Positions 35,234 through 46,800 of a stretch of DNA of 64,000 nucleotides are shown in pieces (the first letter of the stretch is position 1; each line of letters begins with the position of its first letter). This stretch comes from Salvelinus alpinus (lineage: Eukaryota > Chordata > Actinopteri > Salmoniformes > Salmonidae). The notes under the pieces were generated by a model. It was given only the letters and a program-made list of their open reading frames with translations. It was not told the DNA's origin and searched no databases. The stretch is taken from positions 20,862,038 to 20,926,037 of the forward strand of contig NC_092098.1 of the NCBI RefSeq assembly GCF_045679555.1. The letters run 5' to 3'. Both the position numbers and the translations under genes were made by a program.

Positions 35234-35475
35234 CTTTATTACTTATAAGAATGTGCCTTTATAATGTCTTAGTATCAGGAGACATTATGGTTTGGGGGCG
35301 GAAGGTAACCTAGAGTTTAGGCCAGTAACCGAAAGGTCGCTGGTTAGAATCCCCGAACCAACTAGGAGAAAAATCGGTCAATATGCCCTTGAGCATGGCA
35401 CCTTAGCCTAATTGCTTCTGTAAGTCACTCTGGATAAGAGTGTCTGCTAAATTACAAAAATGTAAAAATTAGAGA
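35234..35475 (+). mobile_element. tRNA-derived SINE with duplicated left flank
   Basis: From about 35292 the head reads AACCTAGAGTTTAGGCCAGT, then CCGAAAGGTCGCTGGTTAGA with a recognisable B box, and the 3' part is TAAGTCACTCTGGATAAGAG then TGTCTGCTAAATTAC. The 60 bp before it (from 35234) and its head recur at 36108-36234. Confidence 0.75.
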
Positions 35476-35574
35476 GGGTAAACTATTGGATAAATGCAGA
35501 AGTATATTATGTTATTACGTTGTTGTTTTAGGTCTCTCTTTATGTAGTGTTCTCTCTCTTGTCATGATGTGTGT

Positions 35575-35705
35575 TTTGTCATTTTTTATTTTTTTATCCC
35601 AGCCCGTCCCCGCAGGAGGCCTTTTGCCTTTTGGTAGGCCATCATTGTAAATAAGAATTTGTTCTTAACTGACTTGCCTAGTTAAATAAAGGTTAAATAA
35701 AAAAA
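35575..35705 (+). mobile_element. LINE/SINE shared 3' tail
   Basis: AATAAGAATTTGTTCTTAAC, GACTTGCCTAGTTAAATAAA and a simple AATAAA-type end form the 3' tail shared by the tRNA-derived SINEs and L2-type LINEs of salmonids. No head is attached. Confidence 0.65.
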
Positions 35706-35920
35706 CAAGTAACGTGGTTGATGATGCAATGATAAATCTAATGGGAAGCAAAAAGCTACAATGTGTTTATATTCACACACTCACAGGTGATACTCCTTGG
35801 TTTGGATACATTGAGTAGACTGGTGTTACAAGTAATGGGACACTTCTGGCACCAACAAATACATGCCTCCAGGACTAATTTGTCAATGTAACATAATTTG
35901 CACTGTGGGTGACAGTAATG

Positions 35921-36105
35921 GGGCGGCAGGTTGCCTAGTGGTTGGGGCGTTGGGCCAGTAACCGAAAGGTTGCTAGATCGAATCCCCGAGCTGACCAGGT
36001 AAAGATCTGTCGTTCTACCCCTGAGTTCCCCGGGCGTCGAAGACCTGGATGTCGATTAAGGCAGCACCCCGCACCTCTGATTCAGATTCCCTACTGAATC
36101 AATAC
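35921..36105 (+). mobile_element. tRNA-derived SINE (HpaI/SmaI-like)
   Basis: Head GGGCGGCAGGTTGCCTAGTG and TGGGGCGTTGGGCCAGTAAC, B box GGTTGCTAGATCGAATCCCC, followed by AGATCTGTCGTTCTACCCCT. The 3' half (CCCCGGGCGTCGAAGACCTG and CACCCCGCACCTCTGATTCA) differs from the other copies here. Confidence 0.75.
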
Positions 36106-36107
36106 CA

Positions 36108-36234
36108 CTTTATTACTTATAAGAATGTGCCTTTATAATGTCCTAGTATCAGGAGACATTATGGTTTGGGGGCGGAAGGTAACCTAACGTTTAGGCCAGT
36201 AACCGAAAGGTCGCTGGTTAGAATCCCCGAACCA
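36108..36234 (+). repeat. Second copy of the 35234-35353 segment
   Basis: About 120 bp nearly identical to 35234-35353. It includes non-SINE flank (ATTACTTATAAGAATGTGCC) plus the SINE head up to CCCCGAACCA, so it is a DNA duplication rather than a second SINE insertion. It ends abruptly at the edge of the znf711 upstream region. Confidence 0.85.
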
Positions 36235-37120
36235 CGCTAGCATAGATATTGCTCCTAGTTCTATCTGTGTCTGTGGTTACAGTGACAGATACGGGAAAGT
36301 AGCTGGCAAGTGATTCACACGCACTGTTTTCGCCCAATGCAGTAGTTGACTGACCGTAGAGAGCGCGCGCAGACGCATTAAATATGGCGGCTTCTGTTTA
36401 CATTGTGGACACAGAACCCCGACAACAAAGGCGCTTGAGTGCGCACGGCGAATTTAGCAAAATTAATGGCTATGAATGAATGATAAGCATAAATCGAATC
36501 TATGCTAAATATTTAATGAAATCCAAGCTATGCGCTTGTTTCAAGACTCCAACAACAAGCGTGCAAGACTGACGCTCTGCGAAATCCTGACCGCAATGCA
36601 TATTTTCTGCCCAGTCTGGGCCATTGTTGGGCTAAATTAGCGAGCTAACTAGCTAGCAATAGCATTCCCAGCAATTGCAATCGATATCATTAGTAAAATA
36701 AACGCAGTAAACCTACCATACTTTCGAACGTGTGCACTGGAAGATGGCACAAATGACTATCGTCTTACAAAAGTCACAATATATTTCCGAGCGAGCTAGC
36801 TATGTCGTTAGTTAGCATAGCTATCGACGGCTAGCTAGCAGTCATTGTTGTTGTTTTTTCGGCTTGGGTGGAGGCCCATAGGCCTTCGTGACAAGGCCCC
36901 ATCGTCATATCGCATTAAATGTAATATATACTTACCAAATCAAGTCACTACTGTCTTGTTTTAATTCCACTTTTCCGGTTTGAACAGTATTTCCGCAGTC
37001 GTATTATTAAATTTGGTTATATTTCTCATGGTGCGAATGCAAGGCCTGTACAACATTCTAGATCCTGAAGGCTGTTTTTCAGGCCTGGACCAATCACGTA
37101 GCTCGCTGTTAGCTCGGAAG
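36235..37120 (-). promoter_or_regulatory. Probable znf711 promoter / 5' exon region
   Basis: Repeat-free DNA with GCGCGCGC at about 36364 and a YY1-type motif AATATGGCGGC at 36381-36391 (plus orientation). On the minus strand there are good donor sites at about 36718 (GTATG/gtaggt) and 36936 (GATTTG/gtaagt), either of which could end a non-coding first exon of znf711. The exact start of transcription cannot be seen from sequence. Confidence 0.4.
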
Positions 37121-37825
37121 GGTGGGGGCGGTGGGGAAGTAGGTGACAAACTGCACTCGGTCTTCAACAGTTGATTCTAAAACTGCTGGCCCGTTTCTTA
37201 CAACTTCACATACGTAATAATATAATTGTAAGGAATAGAAACATTGAATGAATGTGTCTGTATGCACCAACTGAAAGGTGGCGCAGTAGTGTATACCACA
37301 ACTGATCAATATGCAACAAAAACTAAATAGGGCTCAATACTGTAACTGTCCTCAAAGTGTTAAATTATGATAGTTTCAACTGAAACATGTTGTGGTATAA
37401 CTTTTAGTATGCAGAATTAGATGGTGTTTACAACCAAGCCCTGTGAGATAATCTACAGTGACAATTAATGTAATAATGATACACTGTATCAGTTCTAAGT
37501 ATGTGAATTTGTGTGTCAATTCCCAAATTTGAATCAAATTAAGATTAATTTCATTGGCGATCATTTGGATTTTAGCATTGAGCAGCACCTTGCATTTAAG
37601 ATGAGAAAGGATGGATAAGGTGTCCAATTCCAGTGGAAGGGATTGTGAAGCCACACAAAATAAACCAGCACTGCATGATTGGCAGAAGAAAACGATAACT
37701 AAATTCAAATTCACAGAAACCAAACCTACTGTTTAATGTGCTTTAATACATTAAGTGGAGTTATTTTGAGTGAGAGTATGTTACAGATTACTGAGGAATT
37801 ACTGAGAAACATTGAGTATACATTT

Positions 37826-40800
37826 TTACCTATGGGTATTGGCAGGCTGCCCCAGTCTGCCCCAAGCCAGGGTAGTGGACCTCTCAGGGGAGGCATAGAC
37901 ACGACCATGAGTTGATAGGTACCCTCCAACTGAAAAGTCCTTACTGGGACAGGGGATCCTCAAACCAGAGGGGCTGAGGGACTGGGCTCTCGGCAGCCCT
38001 CTAATAGACAAGGCCTGAAATGATTCTCTCAGGGACTGCCGTGCTGCTCCAGTTGCAGGGGGGTCACTGGAGTTCAAGGTTTTGGCAGAAACAGATGAAG
38101 ATCGGCCACCACTCCTAAGCCTGACTGAAGACTCACCTAGGAGGCAATCACAAGTTTGGAAATGTTATGGACTAAACATGTCTGTCTGAAATAAAGACAA
38201 GTTAAAAAAAATATATTAAAAAAAAGGCAGCTCCAGAATCTTCTATAAGTGTTCAATTGGGTTGAGATCTGAACCAGTATTCACAAAGCATCGCAGAAGA
38301 GTTCCTAGGAATCCTGTTAAAACCTGTTTTAGGACAAAAAAACTCCAAGGTCAGTTAGTTTTAGGATGATGGTAGCCCTATCCTGCAGTCAATGACCAAA
38401 AGTGCCTTGTCTGGCCTCATGGGTGGAATTTTCATAATTTCATCGTTAAAAGTTAATTTTTTTAACCGACGAAAATCGGGTGTTTCTATGTCAAACAGTT
38501 TTGTTATATTTCAGTCTTCTGTGATGTATATAAAGTGCAATATTGGGATGCAAACTCCACATTGAATACACAAGCATTTCGCTACACCCACAATAACATC
38601 TGCACGTGTATGTCACCAAAACATTTTTTATTTGTATTACACTCTATAAATGACATGGTACAGGTGTCTTCTTTTTTTAAGACCGTAACCATGTGTGTGA
38701 GTTGTATACTTTTGTTTCAAAATAGATCTGTTTAAGACTACCAAGAATCACTCTGTGTGACCCCGATTAAGCCCACTGCAGTAAAAGGCTAGACACTGCT
38801 CAGACAAACTCTGAGCCAGGAGTAAAACCAATTCCTCTGTGGAGATGGGAGAACCTTCCAGAAGGTCATCTCCACCCCTCAACCAGTATTCTACAAGAGC
38901 ACAGACACAAGGGACTACAGACACACCGGTCTCTACATTGCAGATGAGCTGAAGGCAGTCATCAATGACCTTGGACCACAGAAGGTATTTGCACTGGTGA
39001 CAGACAATGCTGTGAACATGAAGGCTGCTTGGTCTAAAGTGGAGGAGTCCTACCCTCACATCACACCCATTGGCTGTGCTGCTCATGCATTGAATCTGTT
39101 CCTCAAGGACATCATGGCACTGAAAACAATGGATACACTCTACAAGAGAGCCAAGGAAATGGTTAGGTATTATCAGCAATCTAGTTATATCAGCAATCTA
39201 TCTCACCAAGCAAAGTGAGAAGAATAAGAGCACCACATTGAAGCTGCCCTGCAACACCCGTTGGGGTGGTGTTGTCATCATGTTTGACAGTCTCCTGGAG
39301 GGAAAGGAGTCTCTCCAAGAAATGGCCATATCACAGTCTACTGATATGGACAGCCCCATCAAGAGGATCCTCCTGGATGATGTATTTTGGGAGAGAGTGG
39401 TAAGCAGCCTGAAACTCCTGGAACCTATAGCAGTAGCAATTGCACGGATTGAGGGAGACAATGCCATCCTGTCTGATGTTCAGACTCTGCTTGCAGATGT
39501 AAGAGAAGACATCTGTACAGCCCTGCCCACTTCAATGGTGCTCCAAGCAGAGGAAACTGCAATTCTGAAATACATCAAAAAGCTTAAAGACTTCTGCCCG
39601 AAGCCCATACATGATGCAGCGTACATGTTACATCTCATCAGCCACCTGGTGGAAGGGACTTTGTGGATCTGAAGCTCTTTCCCCTGTTGCCTCTATCATC
39701 CTCCAAATCCCACCAACACCAGCCGCCTCAGAACACAACTTGTCCTTGTTAAGGAACACACACACCAAAGCACGCAACAGGCTGACCAATACAATGGTTG
39801 AAAAATTGGTGGTCATCTGGGCAAATTTGAGGCATTTTGAGCCTGACAACGAGCCATCCTCAACAAGGTTGGAAAGTGACAGTGAAGATGAGGCCTCAGA
39901 GTCTGATGTTCAAGAGGTGGACATTGAGGAGGTCCAGGGAGAAGACATGAGAGGAAGACAACAAAAGCTTTAGTTTCTAGACTATCATTTTACAGATGTG
40001 TGTTGAAAACGTTTTTGGGAGATGCGATGGATCATTGAGGATCATTCAATATTCCCTTTCTTTTGTTGTTCAGTGAAATCATCCCATGTGAAGAGTCAAC
40101 TAATTTAATAAAAGTAAAATTTGTAACTAAATTGTTTTTCTAAATGTATATTGGAAGGATTTAATAATTAAGGTAAAATGTTTATGTTTCCGTCTCCATA
40201 TAGTAAATACAGTTGAAGTCGGAAGTTAACATACACTTAGGTTGGAGTCATTAAAACCCTTTTTTCAACCACTCCACAAATTTCATGTTAACAAACTATA
40301 GTTTTGGGAAGTCGGTTAGGACATCTACTTTGTGCATGACACAAGTCATTTTTCCAACAATTGTCTACAGACAGATTATTTCACTTATAATTCACTGTAT
40401 CACAATTTCAGTGGGTCAGAAGTTTCCATACACTAAGTTGACTGTGCCTTTAAACAGCTTGGAAAATTCCAGAAAATGATGGCATGGCTTTAGAAGCTTC
40501 TGATAGGCAAATTGACATCATTTGAGTCAATTGTAGGTGTACCTGTGGATGTATTTCAAGGCCTACCTTCAAAATCAATGTCTCTTTGCTTGACATCATG
40601 GGAAAATCAAAATAAATCAGCCAAGACCTCAGAAAAAAATTTGTAGACCTCCACAAGTCTGGTTCATCCTTGGGAGCAATTTCCAAACGCCTGAAGGTAC
40701 CACGTTCATCTGTACAAACAATAGTACGCAAGTATAAACACCAGGGGACCATGCAGCCGTCATACCACTCAGGAAGGAGGCGCGTTCTGTCTCCTAGAGA

Positions 40801-43800
40801 TGAACGTACTTTGGTGCGAAAAGTGCAAATCAATCACAGAACAACAGCAAAGGACCTTGTGAAGATGCTGGAAGAAACAGGTACAAAAGTATCTATATCC
40901 ACAGTAAAACGAGTCCTATATCAACACAACCTGAAAGGCCGCTCAGCAAGGAATAAGCCACTGCTCCAAAACCGCCATTAAAAAGCCAGACTACGGTATG
41001 CAACTGCACATGGGGACAAAGATCGTACTTTTTAAAGAAATGTCCTCTGGTCTGATAAAACAAAAATAGAATTGTTTGGCCATAATGACCATTGTTATGT
41101 TTGGTGGAAAAAGGGGAGGCTTGCAGGCCGAAGAACACCATCCATAACGTGAAGCACGGGTGTAGCAGCATCATGTTGTGGGGGTGCTTTGCTGCAGGAG
41201 GGATTGGTGCACTTCACAAAATAGATGGCATCATGAGGTAGGAAAATTATGTGGATATATCGAAGCAACATCTCAAGACATCAGTCAAGAAGTTAAAGCT
41301 TGGTCGCAAATGGGTCTTCCAAATGGACAATGACCCCAAGCATACTTCCAAATTTGTGGCAAAATGGCTTAAAGACAACAAAGTCAAGGTATTGGAAATC
41401 AAATCAAATCAAATTTTATTAGTCACATACACATGGTTAGCAGATGTTAATGCGAGTGTAGCGAAATGCTTGTGCTTCTAGTTCCGACAATGCAGTAATA
41501 ACCAACAGTAATCTAACCTAACAATTCCACACTACTACCTTACACACACACAAGTGTAAGGGATAAAGAATATGTACATAAAGATATATGGATGAGTGGT
41601 GGTACAGAACGGCATGGCAGATGCAGTAGATGGTATAGAGTACGGTATATACATATGAGATGAGTACTGTAGGGTATGTAAACATAAAGTGGCATAGTTT
41701 AAAGTGGCTAGTGGTACATGTATTGCATAAAGATGGCAAGATGCAGTAGATGATATAGAGTACAGTATATATACATATGAGATGGGTAATGTAGGGTATG
41801 TAAACATTGTATTAAGTGGCATTGCTTAAAGTGGCTAGTGGTACATTTTTACATAATTTCCATCAATTCCCATTTTTAAAGTGGCTGGAGTTGAGTCAGT
41901 ATGTTGGCAGCGGCCGCTAAATGTTAGTGGTGGCTGTTTAACAGTCTGATGGCCTTGAGATAGAAGCTGTTTTTCAGTCTCTCGGTCCCTGCTTTGATGC
42001 ACCTGTACTGACCTCGCCTTCTGGATGATAGCGGGGTGAACAGGCAGTGGCTTGGGTGGTTGTTGTCCTTGATGATCTTTATGGCCTTCCTGTGACATCG
42101 GGTGGTGTAGGTGTCCTGGAGGGCAGGTAGTTTGCCCCTGGTGATGCGTTCTGCAGACCTCACTACCCTCTGGAGAGCCTTACGGTTGTGGGCGGAGCAG
42201 TTGCCGTACCAGGCGGTGATACAGCCCGACAGGATGCTCTCGATTGTGCATCTGTAGAAGTTTGTGAGTGCTTTTGGTGACAAGCCGAATTTCTTCAGCC
42301 TCCTGAGGTTGAAGAGGCGCTGCTGCGCCTTCTTCACAACGCTGTCTGTGTGGGTGGACCAGTTCAGTTTGTCCGTGATGTGTACACCGAGGAACTTAAA
42401 ACTTTCCACCTTCTCCACTACTGACCCGTCGATGTGGATAGGGGGGTGCTCCCTCTGCTGTTTCCTGAAGTCCACAATCATCTCCTTTGTTTTGTTGACG
42501 TTGAGTATGAGGTTATTTTCCTGACACCACACTCCGAGGGCCCTCACCTCCTCCCTGTAGGCCGTCTCGTCGTTGTTGGTGATCAAGCCTACCACTGTAG
42601 TGTCATCCGCAAACTTGATGATTGAGTTGGAGGCGTGCATGGCCACGCAGTCGTGGGTGAACAGGGAGTACAGGAGAGGGCTCAGAACGCACCCTTGTGG
42701 GGCCCCAGTGTTGAGGATCAGCGGGGTGGAGATGTTGTTACCTACCCTCACCACCTGGGGGCGGCCCGTCAGGAAGTCCAGGACCCAGTTGCACAGGGCG
42801 GGGTCGAGACCCAGGGTCTCGAGCTTGATGACGAGTTTGGAGGGTACTATGGTGTTAAATGCTGAGCTGTAATCGATGAACAGCATTCTCACATGGGTAT
42901 TCCTCTTGTCCAGATGGGTTAGGGCAGTGTGCAGTGTGGTTGCGATTGCGTCGTCTGTGGACCTATTGGGTCGGTAAGCAAATTGGAGTGGGTCTAGGGT
43001 GTCCGGTAGGGTGGAGGTGATATGGTCCTTGACTAGTCTCTCAAAGCACTTCATGATGACGGAAGTGAGTGCTACGGGGCGGTAGTCGTTTAGCTCAGTT
43101 ACCTTAGCTTTCTTGGGAACAGGAACAATGGTGGCCCTCTTGAAGCATGTGGGAACAGCAGACTGGGATAAGGATTGATTGAATATGTCCGTAAACACAC
43201 CAGCCAGCTGGTCTGCGCATGCTCTGAGGACGCGGCTGGGAATGCCGTCTGGGCCTGCAGCCTTGCGAGGGTTAACACGTTTAAATGTTTTACTCACCTC
43301 GGCTGCAGTGAAGGAGAGCCCGCAGGTTTTGGTAGGGGGCCGTGTCAGTGGCACTGTATTGTCCTCAAAGCGGGCAAAAAAGTTGTTTAGCCTGTCTGGG
43401 AGCAAGACATCCTGGTCCTCGACGGGGCTGGTTTTCTTTTTGTAATCCGTGATTGACTGTAGACCCTGCCACATACCTCTTGTGTCTGAGCTGTTGAATT
43501 TCGACTCGATTTTGTCTCTGTACTGAGACTTGGCCTGTTTGATTGCCTTGCGGAGAGAATAGCTACACTGTTTGTATTCGGTCATGCTTCCGGTCACCTT
43601 GCCCAGGTTAAAAGCAGTGGTTCGCGCTTTCAGTTTCACGCGAATGCTGCCGTCAATCCACGGTTTCTGGTTTGGGAATGTTTTTATCGTTGCTGTGGGT
43701 ACGACATCGTCAATGCACTTCCTAATGAACTCGCTCACCGAATCAGCATATTCGTCAATATTGTTGTTGGACGCGATGCGGAACATATTCCAATCTGCGT

Positions 43801-46800
43801 GATCGAAGCAGTCTTGAAGCGTGGATTCAGATTGGTCGGACCAGCGTTGAACAGACCTGAGCGCGGGAGCTTGTTGTTTGAGTTTTTGTTTGTAGGCTGG
43901 AATCAACAAAATGGAGTCGTGGTCAGCTTTTCCGAAAGGGGGGCGGGGGAGGGCCTTATAAGCGTCGCGGAAATTAGTGTAACAATGGTCTAGTGTTTTT
44001 CCAGCCCTGGTAGCACAATCGATATGCTGATAGAATTTAGGGAGTTTTGTTTTTAGATTAGCCTTGTTAAAATCCCCAGCTACGATGAATGCAGCCTCAG
44101 GGTGTGTGGTTTCCAGTTTACAAAGAGTCAGATAAAGTTCGTTCAGGGCCATCGATGTGTCTGCTTGGGGGGGAATGTATACGGCTGTGATTATGATTGA
44201 CGAGAATTCCCTTGGTAGATAATGCGGTCGACATTTGATTGTGAGGAGTTCTAGATCAGGTGAACAGAACGACTTGAGTTCTTGTGTGTTGTTATGATGA
44301 TCACACCACTTCTCGTTAATCATAAGGCATACCCCCCCGCCCCTCTTCTTACCGGAAAGATGTTTGTTTCTGTCGGCGCGACATCTCGCGAGAGGGGCAC
44401 TCACAAAGCCCTGACCTAAATCCCATAGAAAATGTGTGGGCAGAACTGAAAAGGTGTGTGCAAGCAAGGAGGCCTACAAACCTGACTCAGTTACACCAGC
44501 TTTGTCAGGAGGAATGGGCCAAAATTCACCCAACTTATTGTGGGAAGCTTGTGGAAGGTTACCCGAAACATTTGACCCAAGTTAAACAATTTAAAGGCAA
44601 TGCTACCAAATACTAATTGAGTGTATGTAAACTTCTGACCCATTGTGAATGTGATGAAAGAAATAAAAGCTGAAATAAATCATTCTCTCTACGATTATTC
44701 TGACATTTCACATTCTTAAAATAAAGTGGTGATCCTAACTGACCTCTAATACAGGGAATTTTTACTAGGATTAAATGTCAGGAATTGTGAAAAACTGAGT
44801 TTAAATGTATTTGGCTAAGGTGTATGTAAACTTCCGACTTCAACTGTATATCCAATGCAAAAAACATTCATTTGCCTATATTTCTATTAATTCCCATATA
44901 TTCCTGTTAATTCCCATGGAAAGTTTCTGAATATTCCCCAAAATGTGCAACCCTAGTCAGGATCGAGGGAAAGATGAACGGAGCAAAGTACAGAGAGAGA
45001 TCCTTGATGAAATCCTGCTCCAGAGCGCTCAGGACCTCAGACTGGGGTGAAGGTTCACCTTCCAACAGGACAACGACCCTTAGCACACAGCCAAGACAAC
45101 ACAAGAGTGGTTTCGGGACAAGTCTCTGAATGTCCTTGAGTGGCCCAGCCAGTGCCAGGACTTGAACCCGATCGAACATCTCTGGAGATACCTGAAAATA
45201 CCTGTGCAGCGATGCTACCCATCCAACCTGACACAGCTTGAGAGGATCTGCAGAGAAGAATGGGAGAAACTCCCCAAATACAGGTGTGCCAAGCTTGTAG
45301 AGTCATACCCAAGAAGACTCAAAGCTGTAATCGCTGCCAAAGGTGCTTCAACAAAGTACTTAGTAAAGGGTCTACATACAAACATGGTCTTTTTTTGGCT
45401 TGCTTGAGTAAGGCAGCTCCAAAATGCAGGTGTTTCAGCCTAGCTCAGTGCTTTCTGTGGTGGTGGGGCAGCCTGCGGAAAATACAGAGCGTAGGGGTTG
45501 GTAATGTTCTTTAGTTGCGCGGTGATTGGCTTAGTCTTCTTTCACTCGTGGGGACAGTACGTCACTATAAAATCGATGGGGAGAGCTTGAAAATGCAAGC
45601 CTCTTGGGTGCTGCCATAGAGTTACATTAGAAGTGCCCATCCAAGAAATCTCAAGGTCATTGGCCACAGATAAAATTACGTCAAATCACGTTATATCTAC
45701 CATAGCTTTGATTTGACTGATCATGTTAACATCATACTTTCACAATCTTAGCTAGCAAGCTAGACAAGCAGTCATCATCATGAATCAAGTCGACAATCTA
45801 CTGGCAAAACCTTTTCAATCCTTGTCATATGAAGAGAAATTACAGATAAAACTTATCGATGCTCATCGGCCATTGGACATAAACATTACACAACAAGTTG
45901 GAAATCGCAAATTCAACAATGCGTGGTTTGGAAGGAATCAGAGGCTTTCTGCAAGCGTTGCAAAGCAATCACTAGCCAGCTATTCAGTGGAGTGGGTGTG
46001 TGGTTCAAGTCTGCAGTTTAAGGGTATCTTTTCCAAGCTTAAAAGGATAAACCTTCAACACTATGGGCCAGAAAAAGTTGAATACATTGGTCATGCTGTC
46101 AATCCAGCATGACTTCTGCCACGTTCTAAACAACTGGAAACTCGGAACTGGGAAATCTCAGACTTTAGTGAGTTCAAGACAACTGAAAAAAAATTGCTCG
46201 GACTGGGAAAATACGTTTTTAACGGTCATTCGGGCCTCTTTCTAGAACTCCAACCTGAAGATCACTGACGTCATGATTCAACCTTGTTTTTTTTCAGAGT
46301 TCCCAGTTGTTTTGAAAGTATCATAAAGCCAGAGAATGCCAGACTTCGATGACAAAGTTTGATGACAAAATTTGCTCACAAGGACCACCGCGCCAACTTA
46401 CTGTTCAAGTGAGAACAGCACAACATGAGTCCAAAAATGTATTGTATGCTGCTGCATAAATTATGTAATATGCCAGGGCGATATGTATACTGTAGCTAAG
46501 AAAGTAATACTAAGTGTATGTTGTGTAGTAAGCTGTTAGTAGCCCATGTACCTCATCCTAGTAATTTGGTCTCTTTCCCCCTCATAACTTAGCCTACTGT
46601 TTTGATTTGGCGGTGAACATGTAGCCACTAGCCTGTTTTAGAGAAATGCAATCATTGAATATTGTAAGAGCTTTCATTTTCTGCCCCCTTTATTTATCCT
46701 ACGACTTAGTGTACAGGGAGAATACTGTAAGAATGTCCCATGTTCTGAATTCTGTCGTACATTTCAAAAGTGCTGAAAAATTAGTGATATTGACTACGCC

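Larger units (their letters stand above)
38740..44954 (+). mobile_element. hAT-superfamily element interrupted by Tc1 and LINE
   Basis: Coding pieces on the plus strand are [20 protein letters not shown] and [20 protein letters not shown] (about 38945-39060, catalytic region), [14 protein letters not shown], then [20 protein letters not shown], and the dimerisation end [20 protein letters not shown] with a final acidic tail (to 39973). The 3' part resumes after the Tc1 insert at 44849 with ATTCCCATATATTCCTGTTA and ends GTGCAACCCTAG at about 44954. I could not find the matching left end, so the 5' part is lost or rearranged. Frames are broken at several points. Confidence 0.75.

Noticed and set aside
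35921-36020. Possible tRNA genes
   Set aside because: A and B boxes are present, but the sequences continue as SINE bodies and lack a foldable mature tRNA.
41924-44467. Long open frame as a host gene
   Set aside because: It is a LINE reverse transcriptase lacking the endonuclease N-terminus, with its start in antisense Tc1 sequence.
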